64,000 bases of DNA from Hydrogenophaga sp. GTDB lineage: Bacteria; Pseudomonadota; Gammaproteobacteria; Burkholderiales; Burkholderiaceae_C. The stretch spans positions 1 through 64,000 of the forward strand of contig NZ_JAABRQ010000005.1 of assembly GCF_011390835.1 (NCBI RefSeq), written 5' to 3'. The translations under genes and the position numbers were made by a program. Positions 36,699 through 46,130 of the stretch are shown in pieces; position 1 is the stretch's first letter, and every line of letters begins with the position of its first letter. A model generated the notes under the pieces. That model did no database searches. It was not told the DNA's origin and was given only the letters and a program-made list of their open reading frames with translations.

Positions 36699-37868
36699 TC
36701 AGGGTCGCGGCGATGTCGCGGTGGAGGGCATGCGGCGCGCGAGCTGCGAGCCCGCTCCCACCATCGCTCCCACCGCCCAGAACACGCCGGCCACGCCGAT
36801 CACCACGCCAGCCGAGCCGAACAGTAGCGGCATCACCACACTGGAGCCGTTGATGGCCAGCGCGCGCAGGCCCAGTGCCTCGCCGTGACGGTGCTTGGGC
36901 GTGATCTGGTGCAGCGTGCTCATGATCATGGGCTGCACCGAACCCAGCGCCACGCCGAGCAGGATGGACAGCACACCCATCGCCCAGGCGGCCTGCACCA
37001 GCGGGTAGACAGCAAACAGCAAGGCCGTGGCCACCATGGCCGACGCGATCACCACCGACTCACGCAGGTGCATGGCCAGCCAGGGCATGAGCAGGCGGAT
37101 CGCGGTGGCCGCCAGCGCAAAGCCGCCGAGGATGGCGCCGATGGCCGAGGCGCTCAGGCTGCGCTCGTGACCCAGCACCGGCACCAGGAAGGTGTGCACA
37201 TCCCAGCACGACGACAGCATCCAGTTGATGATCATCAGTCGGCGCAGATCGGGCTGCCGCAACAGGTTCCAGGCCGATCCGCTGCTGCCCGGCGCCTCGC
37301 TGTGCTGCGCAGGTATCTCGGTCAGCTGGCGCGCCCATAACCAGGCCAGCGACGGCAGCAAGGCCAGCAGCAGATAGGCCGCGCGAAAGCCCGAGGCGTC
37401 GATCAGCAGACCCGCAAGAAAAGGGCCGACAAAATTGGAGATCGACGGGCCGATCGCCAGCCAGCTGAACACCTGCTTGAGCTGGGTGCCGTCATGGGCG
37501 AGCTTGCCGGCGTGGCGCTGGACGGCCGTCATGGTCAGGCAGGTGGCCGCGCCGCTGGTGAGCGCGGTCACACACAGCACGCCAAACAACGGCCAGGCCA
37601 GCGACAGCAAAGCGCCGAACGTCGCGACCCCGATCGCCAGCTGCAGCGGGCGACGGATGCCGTGGCGGTCGGCCAGCCGCCCCGCAGGCAGCGCCAGGAT
37701 CACCTGCGCCAGCGCGAAGAGCGCCAGCAGCATGCCCACCGCGGCGGCGCTGTGGCCTTCGCGCAGCGCCATCAGCGGCGCGGCCATGCGAAAGCCCGTC
37801 ATGCAGGCGTGCAGACAGACTTGCGCAGCAATCAGCCGCGCCAGCTCAGTGCGCGGCAGTGGACTCAA
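36699..37868 (-). CDS. MFS transporter
   Basis: The product is 389 residues with twelve predicted helices in two halves. The loop after helix 2 reads GRLADRHGIRRP, the major-facilitator signature. The substrate is unknown; a drug or metabolite exporter is typical for this size. It overlaps rmuC by 4 nt and lies about 130 nt upstream of the Mrp subunit A gene on the same strand. Confidence 0.88.
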   Translation of the reverse strand: MSPLPRTELARLIAAQVCLHACMTGFRMAAPLMALREGHSAAAVGMLLALFALAQVILALPAGRLADRHGIRRPLQLAIGVATFGALLSLAWPLFGVLCVTALTSGAATCLTMTAVQRHAGKLAHDGTQLKQVFSWLAIGPSISNFVGPFLAGLLIDASGFRAAYLLLALLPSLAWLWARQLTEIPAQHSEAPGSSGSAWNLLRQPDLRRLMIINWMLSSCWDVHTFLVPVLGHERSLSASAIGAILGGFALAATAIRLLMPWLAMHLRESVVIASAMVATALLFAVYPLVQAAWAMGVLSILLGVALGSVQPMIMSTLHQITPKHRHGEALGLRALAINGSSVVMPLLFGSAGVVIGVAGVFWAVGAMVGAGSQLARRMPSTATSPRP

Positions 37869-39385
37869 ACCTCACCGGCGGCAGGATCGCGATCGCTCGG
37901 GTCCAGCGGCAGCAAGGCGCTGGCCTGGTCTTGCGGCAAAGCTTCGACCGTCTTGAGCGCACGCCCCATGGCGCGGCTGCGGGTCTCGGCCGCGTCGATG
38001 GTATTGAGCACCGTCTGGGTCTGGTTCTTCACCCGGGCCAGCACATCACCAAACTTGCCGAACTCGGTCTTCACCGCGCCCAGCACCTGCCAGACCTCGC
38101 TGCTGCGCTTCTCCAGCGCCAGCGTGCGAAAGCCCATCTGCAGCGAGTTCAGCATGGCCATGAGCGTGGTTGGCCCGGCCAGGGTCACACGGTGCTCGCG
38201 CTGCAACACCTCCATCAGGCCCGGGCGGCGCAGTACCTCGGCGTACAAGCCCTCGGTAGGCAGGAAGAGGATGGCGAAGTCGGTGGTGTGCGGCGGCTCG
38301 AGGTACTTCTCGGCCATCGACTTGGCTTCCAGTCGGATGCGCTGCTCCAGGCCGCGCGCAGCGGCCTCGGCACCTTCGGCATCGGCGCGCTGCTGGGCAT
38401 CGAGCAGGCGCTCGTAGTCCTCGTTGGGAAACTTGGCGTCGATCGGCAGCCAGCACGGCGCGCCGTCATCGCCCCGCCCCGGTAGGCGGATCGCGAAGTC
38501 GACCACGTTGCGGCCGCCGGGCCGGGTGGCGACCTGGGTTGCATATTGGTCGGGCGCAAACACCTGTTCGAGCAAGGCACCGAGCTGGGCCTCGCCAAAC
38601 ATGCCGCGCGTTTTGACATTGGTCAGCAGGTGCTTCAAATCACCCACACCCTGCGCCAGGGTCTGCATCTCGCCCAGTCCCTTGTGAACCTGCTCCAGCC
38701 GGTCCGCCACCTGCTTGAAGCTTTCGCCAAGGCGCGCCTGCAGCGTGCTCTGGAGCTTTTCATCCACCGTCGCGCGCATCTCGTCGAGCTTGGCGGCATT
38801 GCTCTGCTGAAGCTGTGCCAGCTGCCCGTCGAGCGTGGTGCGAACCTCGGCCAGACGGCGCGCGTTGCTCTCGCTCATGTCCTGCAGCTGCCGAATCAGG
38901 GTGTCGGACAAGGAGGTGCGCAATTGCACCAGTTGTTGGGCAAAGGCATCGATCTGTGCGTTCTGCGTGCGCGTGGCCTCAGCGGCCTGCTGCCCCATGC
39001 CCAGGCTGATGGCCTGCAGCTGCTGGGTCAGGGTGTCGCCCAGCGTGCCGCGCAGCTGCATCAGCTGCTGAGAAAAAGCATCCAGCTGGGTGTTCTGCGT
39101 GCGCGCGGCTTCGGCGCTCTGGCGCGAAACCGCTTCCTGAAACCCGCTGAGCGTCTGCTGGATTTCCTGCCGGCCACCGCGCGCGTTGTCACCGATCTCG
39201 CGCCGCAGCTCGGCCTCGACATGCTCCACGCGCTGTGCGATCTGCTGGTTCTGGCTTTGCAACAACTGGCGGTGCGCCAGCTCATCAGCGCCAGCGGCAC
39301 GCGGGCGCAGCAGCAGCCACAGCAACAGCACGAGGTTGAGCGCGACGCCGACCAGCAGGGCCCAGATCAGCGTCTCGGTGGTCAT
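37865..39385 (-). CDS. rmuC: DNA recombination protein RmuC
   Basis: The product is 506 residues. An N-terminal membrane helix (about 7-27) is followed by a long coiled coil (about 35-230) that contains two near-identical units of about 36 residues (around TQNTQLDAF and TQNAQIDAF). The C-terminal RmuC domain has the nuclease-like motif VVDFAIRLPGR...PIDAKFPNEDYERL. RmuC limits inversions at short inverted repeats and has been linked to nuclease activity. It overlaps both flanking genes by 4 nt. Confidence 0.92.
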   Translation of the reverse strand: MTTETLIWALLVGVALNLVLLLWLLLRPRAAGADELAHRQLLQSQNQQIAQRVEHVEAELRREIGDNARGGRQEIQQTLSGFQEAVSRQSAEAARTQNTQLDAFSQQLMQLRGTLGDTLTQQLQAISLGMGQQAAEATRTQNAQIDAFAQQLVQLRTSLSDTLIRQLQDMSESNARRLAEVRTTLDGQLAQLQQSNAAKLDEMRATVDEKLQSTLQARLGESFKQVADRLEQVHKGLGEMQTLAQGVGDLKHLLTNVKTRGMFGEAQLGALLEQVFAPDQYATQVATRPGGRNVVDFAIRLPGRGDDGAPCWLPIDAKFPNEDYERLLDAQQRADAEGAEAAARGLEQRIRLEAKSMAEKYLEPPHTTDFAILFLPTEGLYAEVLRRPGLMEVLQREHRVTLAGPTTLMAMLNSLQMGFRTLALEKRSSEVWQVLGAVKTEFGKFGDVLARVKNQTQTVLNTIDAAETRSRAMGRALKTVEALPQDQASALLPLDPSDRDPAAGEV

Positions 39386-40374
39386 GCCCGGATCACGTCG
39401 GGGTTGAGCGGCGTGAGCGCACGGCCCTCGGTCAGGTAAGCGATCACGTTGTCGGCCGCCAGCTGGGCCATGGCCCGGCGCGTGGCCAGGGTGGCGCTGG
39501 CGATGTGGGGCGTGAGCACCACGTTGGGCACGGTGAGCAGGTCAGGATGCACCTTGGGCTCGCCCTCGAACACATCCAGACCCGCGGCCGCGATGCGGCG
39601 ATCGCGCAAGGCAGCGGCCAGTGCGGCGTCATCCACGATGCCGCCGCGTGCGATGTTGACCAGCGTGGCCGTGGGTTTCATGCGCGCGATCTCGGCTGCA
39701 CCAATGGCGTGGTGCGATTCGGCGCTGTAGGGCAGCACCAGGATCAGGTGGTCGGCCTGCTGCAGCAGCTGGTCCCTGCTCACATAGCGCGCGCGCAGCT
39801 CGGTTTCGATGCCTGCATCCAGCCGCGAGCGGTTGTGATAGATCACCTTCATGCCAAAGCCCAGCGCGCCGCGGCGCGCAATCGCCTGGCCGATGCGACC
39901 CATGCCCAGGATCCCGAGCGTGCTGCCATGCACATCGGCGCCGGCAAACATGTCCAGCGCCCACTTGTTCCATTGACCCGCGCGCAAAAAATGCTCGCTC
40001 TCGGTCAGCCGACGGGCGGTGGCCATGATGAGCGCAAAACCGAAGTCGGCGGTGGTCTCGGTGAGCACGTCGGGCGTGTTGGTGCCGAGCACACCGGCGG
40101 CCGTCATGGCGGGCACGTCGAAGTTGTTGAAACCGACCGCGATGTTGGCCGCGATCCGCAACTGCGGGCAGGCCGCCAGCAGGGCCGCGTCGACCCGCTC
40201 GCTGCCGGTGGTGAGCACACCCACCTTGCCTTGCAGGCGCTGCGTCAGCTCGTCGGGGGTGAGTGCCACGTCATCGTCATTGGTATCGACTTCGAAGTGC
40301 TGGCGCAGTGCGTCGATCACCTCGGGGAAGACGGCGCGGGCGACGAGGATCGCGGGCTTGGCGGTGGCTGCCAT
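39382..40374 (-). CDS. D-2-hydroxyacid dehydrogenase (glyoxylate/hydroxypyruvate reductase type)
   Basis: The product is 330 residues. The NAD(P)-binding motif LGILGMGRIGQAIARR and the catalytic Arg (NIARGGIVDD), Glu (DVFEGEP) and His (TPHIASAT) of the D-isomer-specific 2-hydroxyacid dehydrogenase family are all present. The closest functional type is GhrB/2-ketogluconate reductase, a cytosolic enzyme. It is 5 nt downstream of the FKBP gene and overlaps rmuC by 4 nt. Confidence 0.9.
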   Translation of the reverse strand: MAATAKPAILVARAVFPEVIDALRQHFEVDTNDDDVALTPDELTQRLQGKVGVLTTGSERVDAALLAACPQLRIAANIAVGFNNFDVPAMTAAGVLGTNTPDVLTETTADFGFALIMATARRLTESEHFLRAGQWNKWALDMFAGADVHGSTLGILGMGRIGQAIARRGALGFGMKVIYHNRSRLDAGIETELRARYVSRDQLLQQADHLILVLPYSAESHHAIGAAEIARMKPTATLVNIARGGIVDDAALAAALRDRRIAAAGLDVFEGEPKVHPDLLTVPNVVLTPHIASATLATRRAMAQLAADNVIAYLTEGRALTPLNPDVIRA

Positions 40375-40379
40375 GGCGC

Positions 40380-40727
40380 TCAGACCGCCAACAGGTCGAC
40401 TTCGAACAGCAGCGTGGCATTGGGCGGAATCACGCCGCCGGCGCCGCGCGCGCCGTAACCCAACGCGGCCGGAATGACCAGGCGGCGGGTGCCGCCCACG
40501 GCCATGCCTTGCACGCCCTCGTCCCAGCCCTTGATGACGTGACCGGCGCCCAGCGGGAATTCAAACGGCTGGCCGCGGTCTTTGCTGGAATCGAACTTGG
40601 CGCCCTGCACGCCGTCGTTGAACAGCCAGCCGGTGTAGTGCACCTGCACCGGCCGGCCGGCCTGGGCGACCTCGCCGTTGCCCACCGTGGTGTCTTCGTA
40701 TTGCAGGCCGCTGGGGGTGGTGATCAT
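40380..40727 (-). CDS. FKBP-type peptidyl-prolyl isomerase
   Basis: The product is 115 residues and forms a single FKBP domain (VQVHYTGWL...FDSSKDRGQPFEFPLGAGHVIKGWDEGVQGM...IPPNATLLFEVDLL) with the conserved aromatic pocket residues. It has no signal peptide, so it acts in the cytosol. The ATG at 40727 gives the family start; the frame upstream is the out-of-frame reverse of the nitroreductase end. Confidence 0.93.
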   Translation of the reverse strand: MITTPSGLQYEDTTVGNGEVAQAGRPVQVHYTGWLFNDGVQGAKFDSSKDRGQPFEFPLGAGHVIKGWDEGVQGMAVGGTRRLVIPAALGYGARGAGGVIPPNATLLFEVDLLAV

Positions 40728-40767
40728 GGTGGTGTCCTCGTGTTGAGTCGTTGAAAGAAAGGATGGA

Positions 40768-41493
40768 TTATTCCAGCCACTGGGTGAAGCTGGCCAAGGG
40801 CTCGCGCGGCGTGTGAAAACCGTTGACCTTGTCGTCAGGGTCGGCAAAGCCCAACGCCATGCCGCAGACCAGCATCTCGCTGTCGCCGGCACCGATGTGC
40901 GGCAGGATGATCTTGGCAAAACCGTTCCAGGCGGCCTGCGGGCAGGTGTGCAGACCGTGGCCGCGCGCCGCGACCATGAGGTTTTCGAGGAACATGCCGT
41001 AGTCCACCAGCGAGCCTCGGCCCATGACCTTGTCGAGCGTGAACATCATCCCCACCGGCGCATCGAAGAAGCGGAAGTTGCGCTGGTGCTGGGCGTGCAT
41101 CTTGTCCTTGTCGCCCTTGGTGATGCCCAGCAGGCCGTACAGGCTCCAGCCGTTTTCGCGCCGGCGGTCGATGTAGGGGCTGACCCACTGCTCAGGGTAG
41201 TAGTCGTAGGCCTCGCGGTATTCGCCGGCGAGCGACGGGTCGGCTCGCAGCGCATCGTGCGCGGCGCAAACCTTGTCCGCCAGGCCGTCGCGGCTGGCAC
41301 CTTGCAGCACGTACACCTTCCACGGCTGGGTGTTGGTGCCCGAAGGCGCGCGGCTGGCCAGGGTCAGCAGGTGCTCGACGGTGGAGCGCGGCACGGGCTT
41401 GGGCAGGAAGGCGCGCGCCGACATGCGGGTGTTGATGGCGGCGTCCACGCTGGCGGCGTCGATCACGGGCAGTGGGGTCAGGTTCTGGCTCAA
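40768..41493 (-). CDS. Nitroreductase family protein
   Basis: The product is 241 residues. FMN-binding features are [12 protein letters not shown] near the N-terminus and [16 protein letters not shown]. It is an FMN-dependent NAD(P)H oxidoreductase acting on nitroaromatics, quinones or similar compounds; the true substrate is unknown. No ATG is available, and the start is most likely the TTG at 41493. That TTG overlaps the thioesterase stop as TTGA, 8 nt after GGAG, which suggests coupled translation. Confidence 0.86.
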   Translation of the reverse strand: MSQNLTPLPVIDAASVDAAINTRMSARAFLPKPVPRSTVEHLLTLASRAPSGTNTQPWKVYVLQGASRDGLADKVCAAHDALRADPSLAGEYREAYDYYPEQWVSPYIDRRRENGWSLYGLLGITKGDKDKMHAQHQRNFRFFDAPVGMMFTLDKVMGRGSLVDYGMFLENLMVAARGHGLHTCPQAAWNGFAKIILPHIGAGDSEMLVCGMALGFADPDDKVNGFHTPREPLASFTQWLE

Positions 41494-41939
41494 AGCAAGG
41501 TCTCCAGGGTGTTCTTCAAGGATTCGGGCAGAGGCACCGGGCGTTGGGTCGCGCGGTCGACATACACATGCACAAAGTGGCCGCAGGCGGCTGTGGTGGC
41601 GCTGCCTTCGGCGAAAAGACCCACCTCGTAGCGCACGCTGGAGCGGCCCAGCTGGGTGACCCGCAGGCCAGCCTGCACGGTCTGGGGAAAGGCCACCGGC
41701 GCGAAGTAGTTGCACTGGGTTTCCACCACCAGGCCAATCACCGCGCCCTGGTGAATGTCCAATGCGCCCTGCTCGATCAGGTGGGCGTTGACCGCCGTGT
41801 CGAACCAGCTGTAATAGACGACGTTGTTGACGTGGCCGTAAACATCGTTGTCCATCCAGCGAGTGCCGATGTCGCGAAACACGCGGTAGTGGCTGCGAGG
41901 CCGGGCTTGCGGGCGCCCCGCGGAGGAAACTTCACTCAT
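41490..41939 (-). CDS. Acyl-CoA thioesterase (4HBT/YbgC type)
   Basis: The product is 149 residues and forms a single hotdog domain. The segment [24 protein letters not shown] contains the catalytic Asp of 4-hydroxybenzoyl-CoA thioesterase-like enzymes. It hydrolyses acyl-CoA thioesters in the cytosol; the chain specificity is unknown. It overlaps the deacetylase gene by 8 nt and the nitroreductase gene by 4 nt. Confidence 0.9.
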   Translation of the reverse strand: MSEVSSAGRPQARPRSHYRVFRDIGTRWMDNDVYGHVNNVVYYSWFDTAVNAHLIEQGALDIHQGAVIGLVVETQCNYFAPVAFPQTVQAGLRVTQLGRSSVRYEVGLFAEGSATTAACGHFVHVYVDRATQRPVPLPESLKNTLETLL

Positions 41940-42921
41940 GGCCGGTCATTGTGCCAGCGGCCTCAGTGGGCACCTGTCGCGGAGCCGCCTGCCATCGCTG
42001 CCAGCGCGCGTGGTACTCCAGCGCCACGGCGTAGGTGTTCACCTGCACCTGTACCGTAGCTTCCAGGTCGGTGCCGTAGCCGCCAGCCATGCAAAACACC
42101 AGCGGCACGCGCCGCTGCCAGGCCCAATCCATCACGCGCCGGTCGCGCGCCTCCAGGCCGTCGAAGCTGATCTTCAGGCGCCCCAGCCGGTCGCCTTCAT
42201 GCGGATCGGCCCCGGCGAGGTAGATCACCAGCCCGGGATCAAAGCGCTGCTCCAGCTCTTCAAGAGCGCGCTCCAGCGCGTCCAGGTACTCGACATCACC
42301 ACACCCATCGGGTAGCTCCACATCCAGATCGCTAGGCTCCTTGCGAAACGGGAAATTGCGCGCGCCATGCAGCGACAGCGTGAACACGGACTCGTCGCTG
42401 GCAAAGATGCGTGCCGTGCCGTTGCCCTGGTGCACATCGAGGTCGATGATGGCCACCCGGAGAAGGCCGGCCGCGCGGTGTTGGCGCGCGTGCTCGGCCT
42501 GCAACAGGCGGGTCGTCACCGCCGCGTCGTTGAACACACAGAAGCCGCTGCCCTTGTCGGCGTAGGCGTGGTGGGTGCCACCAGCCAGGTTGGCGGCCAG
42601 CCCATCACCGCCCAGGGCGCGGCGACCCGCCAGCAACGTGGCGCCAACCGAGCGGCGCGCCCGCTCGGCCATGGCCGGGCTCCAGGGAAAACCGATTTCG
42701 CGCTGGGCGGCAGGGCTCAGCGTGCCTTCGGCAACGGCGCGGATGTAGTCAGGCGTGTGCACCAGCGCCAGCTCGCCATTGGTGGCCGGCAGGGCTTCTT
42801 GCAAGGTCACGCCGGGCAGCTCGGCCGCCAGGCGCTGGCGCAAACGGCCGTACTTGGCCATCGGAAAGCGGTGCCCCGTGGGCAAGGGCAGGATGAAATG
42901 GTCGGCGTAGTAAGCGTGCAC
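41932..42921 (-). CDS. Histone deacetylase-family protein
   Basis: The product is 329 residues. The family zinc and catalytic residues are present: His117-His118 in GGTHHAY, Asp160, Asp162 and His164 in DLDVHQGNG, and Asp239 in [12 protein letters not shown]. Bacterial members deacetylate acetylpolyamines, acetoin-related substrates or proteins; which applies cannot be decided here. The start is the GTG at 42921 giving VHAYYADHF. The gene heads a same-strand run through thioesterase, nitroreductase, FKBP, dehydrogenase, rmuC and MFS genes. Confidence 0.9.
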   Translation of the reverse strand: MHAYYADHFILPLPTGHRFPMAKYGRLRQRLAAELPGVTLQEALPATNGELALVHTPDYIRAVAEGTLSPAAQREIGFPWSPAMAERARRSVGATLLAGRRALGGDGLAANLAGGTHHAYADKGSGFCVFNDAAVTTRLLQAEHARQHRAAGLLRVAIIDLDVHQGNGTARIFASDESVFTLSLHGARNFPFRKEPSDLDVELPDGCGDVEYLDALERALEELEQRFDPGLVIYLAGADPHEGDRLGRLKISFDGLEARDRRVMDWAWQRRVPLVFCMAGGYGTDLEATVQVQVNTYAVALEYHARWQRWQAAPRQVPTEAAGTMTGHE

Positions 42922-43011
42922 AGCAGAGAGCAGAAACGGGCTGACCCGATTGTGGCGGCGGCATGAAAGCCAGCCGGTATCCCCAGGATTTAGGAGCGAC
43001 CGTCTAATATG

Positions 43012-43085
43012 TTGCGTTGCAGCAAAAAAGGCCTTGCAAACCCGCGGGTAATCCCTATAATTTGAGATATGTTGCAGCGCAGCAA
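43012..43085 (+). promoter_or_regulatory. Phasin promoter with two PhaR-like sites
   Basis: A -35 TTGCAA (43034-43039) and a -10 TATAAT (43056-43061) are 16 bp apart. TTGCGTTGCAGCAA (43012-43025) lies before the -35 and TTGCAGCGCAGCAA (43072-43085) lies just after the transcription start. The two sites begin exactly 60 bp apart and share TTGC...GCAA symmetry. TGC-rich sites of this kind are bound by the PHB regulator PhaR upstream of phasin genes. Confidence 0.65.
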
Positions 43086-43186
43086 AGCGAACGAGAACAA
43101 CAGCGTCGAGACAGCGCGGGTTCGGGAGCAGCTCTCAACTAGGTTCTTTTTACCTCGTCTGAACATTCAATATTTGGAGTACCACC

Positions 43187-43729
43187 ATGCTGACCGCTGA
43201 ACAAATCGTCGCCGCCCAGAAAGCCAACATCGAAACCATCTTCGGCCTGACCCAGAAGGCTTTCGAAGGCGTCGAAAAGCTGGTTGAACTCAACGTGCAA
43301 GCCACCAAGGCCGCCATGTCCGAGTCCGCCAACAACGCCCAAGCCATGCTGAGCGTGAAAGATGCTCAGGAATTGCTGACCCTGCAAGCCGCCCTGATGC
43401 AGCCCCTGGCCGAAAAGACCGTGGCCTACAGCCGTCACCTGTACGACATCGCCTCGGGCACCGGCGCCGAGTTCACCAAGGCCGCTGAAGCCCAGTCGGC
43501 TGATGCCCAGAAGAAATTCATGGCTGTGGTCGACAACGCCGCCAAGAATGCGCCCGCGGGCTCCGAGACCGCTGTGACCATGATGAAGAGCGCCGTATCG
43601 GCTGCCAACAACGCCATGGAATCGGTGCAGAAGGCTGTCAAGCAAGCCACCGAAATGGCCGAGTCCAACTTCAACACCGTGACCACCCAGGCCACCAGCG
43701 CTGTCAAGGCCTCTTCCAAGAAGCGTTGA
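43187..43729 (+). CDS. phaP: Phasin family protein
   Basis: The product is 180 residues, almost entirely helical and rich in Ala, Lys, Glu and Gln, with no cysteine. It starts [36 protein letters not shown], the pattern of the beta-proteobacterial phasin family, and ends in a Lys/Arg tail. Phasins coat polyhydroxyalkanoate granules and control their number and size. The synthesis genes phaC/A/B are not in this window. A strong promoter with two putative PhaR sites precedes it. Confidence 0.93.
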   Translation: MLTAEQIVAAQKANIETIFGLTQKAFEGVEKLVELNVQATKAAMSESANNAQAMLSVKDAQELLTLQAALMQPLAEKTVAYSRHLYDIASGTGAEFTKAAEAQSADAQKKFMAVVDNAAKNAPAGSETAVTMMKSAVSAANNAMESVQKAVKQATEMAESNFNTVTTQATSAVKASSKKR

Positions 43730-43892
43730 ATTGCGGCGGGAACGCCCCGCTCATGACCGCTTTGCCTCCCGGTGACACGGTCACACTGCAAATATCGGGC
43801 ATCGACCAGCCACAGAGCCGTCGATGACCCCAACCGGTTTTTCTGGTTGTCTCCTCGGGTCCTTTTCGACATTGGATGTCATCGGATCCCTT

Positions 43893-43924
43893 AAGCCCTC
43901 ACCGCAAAGTGGGGGCTTTTTTTG
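43893..43924 (+). terminator. Rho-independent terminator after the phasin gene
   Basis: AAGCCCTCAC (43893-43902) pairs with GTGGGGGCTT (43909-43918) around a CGCAAA loop, followed by a run of seven T. It lies about 165 nt after the phasin stop and directly before the convergent patatin gene. Confidence 0.85.
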
Positions 43925-43954
43925 TGCCCATGATTTGTGCGCGTTGCTCCGGGC

Positions 43955-44893
43955 TCATGGCTGGCGCAGTTTGGCCAGCTCTGCCTTGAGGCGCGGCATG
44001 GCCGCCTGCATGGCCACGCGACCGGCCTCGATGGAGCGCTGGCGCGAGGCAAAGTCGGCACTGCCCACGCCGCTGAGCGCCGGTCGCACCACCACCTCGG
44101 CACCCGCCAGCTCGAAGCGGTTGATGCTCTGGCCCATGATGGCGGTGGTTTGCAGCAGCAGGCCCAGCATGCCGCTGGCATCGTTGCCCTGCGGATCAGC
44201 CGAAATGTCGACCGCCAGCACCACCTCCGCCCCCATGGCCCGCGCCTGGCCCACCGGCACCGGGGCCACCAGCCCACCATCGACATACTCGCGGCCAGCA
44301 ATCTGCACCGGCGCGAACACGCCAGGCACAGCGCTGGAGGCGCGCACCGCTTGGGCGGCGTCACCGCGGCGAAACAGCACACCTTGCCCGTTACCCAGGT
44401 CGGTAGCCAGCACGCCCAGCGGCAACCTCATGTCCTGCAGCAAGCGTCCGCCCACAGCCTGACGCACGTAGCGAGCCAGTGCGTCGCCCCGCAACATGCC
44501 GCGGCTGAGGATGGGGAGCATCCAGTCCGTCAGCGTCGCTTCGTCCATGCTGAGCGCGGCACGCTCCAGCGCGGCGGCGTCCATGCCACTGGCGTACAGG
44601 GCCGCCACCAGGCTGCCAGCCGAGGTACCCACCACCAAGTCGGGGCGAATCCCATTTCGCTCCAGTTCCTGGATCACCCCAACATGGGCAAAAGCGCGCG
44701 CTGCGCCACCACCCAACACCAGACCCAGACGGGGTGCCCTGCGCACCGGCTCGATCACGGCCGGCGGCGTGACCACGGGCGGAATGACCGGGGGTGGTTC
44801 GGTCTGGGTGGGCAGCAGGGAGCAGCCCGAGAGCAGAACCAGCAACGCGATGTGGATCCAGATCCAAATTTGTTTATTGAGAACTATTCGCAT
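43955..44893 (-). CDS. Patatin-like phospholipase lipoprotein
   Basis: The product is 312 residues. A lipoprotein signal ends LLSGC (Cys24), followed by a Pro-rich linker (about 28-50). The patatin domain has the oxyanion loop GGGAARAF (61-68), the nucleophile Ser91 in GTSAG and Asp204 in the DGG motif, forming the Ser-Asp catalytic dyad of bacterial RssA-like enzymes. It should hydrolyse phospholipid or neutral lipid acyl esters at the envelope. Its start codon lies at the edge of a Fur-box-like site shared with the divergent iron-binding protein gene. Confidence 0.9.
   Translation of the reverse strand: MRIVLNKQIWIWIHIALLVLLSGCSLLPTQTEPPPVIPPVVTPPAVIEPVRRAPRLGLVLGGGAARAFAHVGVIQELERNGIRPDLVVGTSAGSLVAALYASGMDAAALERAALSMDEATLTDWMLPILSRGMLRGDALARYVRQAVGGRLLQDMRLPLGVLATDLGNGQGVLFRRGDAAQAVRASSAVPGVFAPVQIAGREYVDGGLVAPVPVGQARAMGAEVVLAVDISADPQGNDASGMLGLLLQTTAIMGQSINRFELAGAEVVVRPALSGVGSADFASRQRSIEAGRVAMQAAMPRLKAELAKLRQP
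44878..44892. promoter_or_regulatory. Fur-box-like site
   Basis: TGAGAACTATTCGCA matches the 7-1-7 Fur consensus (TGATAAT-N-ATTATCA) at 10 of 14 positions. It lies in the 88-bp spacer before the iron-binding protein gene and touches the first codon of the divergent patatin gene (ATG 44893-44891). Iron-loaded Fur would be expected to repress the iron-binding protein and possibly the lipoprotein. Confidence 0.6.
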
Positions 44894-44981
44894 TTATGTT
44901 AGCATCCATTCCGAGTTCAACGCGGCGTTGTCTAAGCCTTGGTGGCTGAGGCAACACGGTCTTTTCAACCCGAAAGTCACC

Positions 44982-46052
44982 ATGCCATCCTTTTTCGATT
45001 CCCAGGCCCCGTCCATCGCCCGCCTCCCAATCATGGCCGCGCTGGTCCTGTGCAGTGCCCTGCCCGCTCTGGCCCAGGACAAGGTTCTCAACCTGTACTC
45101 GGCCCGGCACTACCAGACCGACGAGGTGATGTACGACACCTTCACAAAAACCACCGGCATCAAGATCAACCGAGTGGATGCCGACGACGCCGGCATTGTG
45201 GCCCGCTTGCGTGCCGAAGGTGCGGCCTCCCCAGCCGATGTGATCCTGATGGTGGACGCAGCGCGCATTGCCTCGGCAGACGCGCTCGGCCTGTTCCAGC
45301 CCATCAAGTCGGCCAAGCTGGACGCGGCCATCCCGGCCAACCTGCGCGCCAATGCCTCTGCAGACGGCGTGACCTGGACCGGCTTTTCCACCCGCGCCCG
45401 GGTCATCGTCTACGACCCCAAGCGGGTCAAAGCCGAAGACGTGGCGACCTACGAACAGCTGGCCGACCCCAAGCTCAAAGGATTGCTGTGCACGCGTTCC
45501 GGCTCACACCCCTACAACCTGTCGCTGTTCTCCACCGTGATCGAGCGCCTGGGTGACGTCAAAGGCGAAGCCTGGTTGCAGGGCCTGGTGAACAACATGG
45601 CGCGCGCTCCCAAGGGCGGTGACACCGACCAGATCAAGGCGGTGGCGTCGGGCGAATGCGGCGTGGCCATCACCAACACCTACTACGCCGCCCGCCTGCT
45701 CAAGTCGGACAAGGCCGAAGACCAGGCCGTGATGGGCAAGGTGCGGGTGGTGTTCCCCAACCAGGGCACCAGCGGCACCCACGTCAACATCGCTGGCGCG
45801 GCCGTGGCCAAACACGCCAAGCATCGAGACAACGCCATCACCTTCATGGAGTTCCTGGCCAGCCCGTTTGCGCAGGACTACTTCGCGAACGGCAACAACG
45901 AGTTTCCGGCGGCCAAGGGCGTGAAGATTGACAACCCGGCGCTGCGCGCCATGGGCGGCGACGGCTTCAAGGCCGAGACCATCCCCCTGAGTGTGGTGGC
46001 CAAGAACATGACCAAGGTGCAGCAGATGCTGGACCGCGTCGGGTACAGGTGA
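44982..46052 (+). CDS. Fe(3+) ABC transporter substrate-binding protein
   Basis: The product is 356 residues from the ATG at 44982. The signal peptide ends ALPALAQ (about residue 31). The mature protein begins LNLYSARHYQTDE, like FutA/FbpA ferric-binding proteins, and NTYYAAR carries the double tyrosine that binds iron. It is a periplasmic iron carrier. The permease and ATPase genes that normally follow are missing: the next gene is an ECF sigma factor on the other strand. It must therefore use a transporter encoded elsewhere. A Fur-like site precedes it. Confidence 0.9.
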   Translation: MPSFFDSQAPSIARLPIMAALVLCSALPALAQDKVLNLYSARHYQTDEVMYDTFTKTTGIKINRVDADDAGIVARLRAEGAASPADVILMVDAARIASADALGLFQPIKSAKLDAAIPANLRANASADGVTWTGFSTRARVIVYDPKRVKAEDVATYEQLADPKLKGLLCTRSGSHPYNLSLFSTVIERLGDVKGEAWLQGLVNNMARAPKGGDTDQIKAVASGECGVAITNTYYAARLLKSDKAEDQAVMGKVRVVFPNQGTSGTHVNIAGAAVAKHAKHRDNAITFMEFLASPFAQDYFANGNNEFPAAKGVKIDNPALRAMGGDGFKAETIPLSVVAKNMTKVQQMLDRVGYR

Positions 46053-46130
46053 CCCCCCCTGCGCCGGGGCACGAGAGCCCACCCCCGCGCCGCCTGCGGC
46101 GTCACCCCCTCCAGGGGGGGCGGCACTGGC

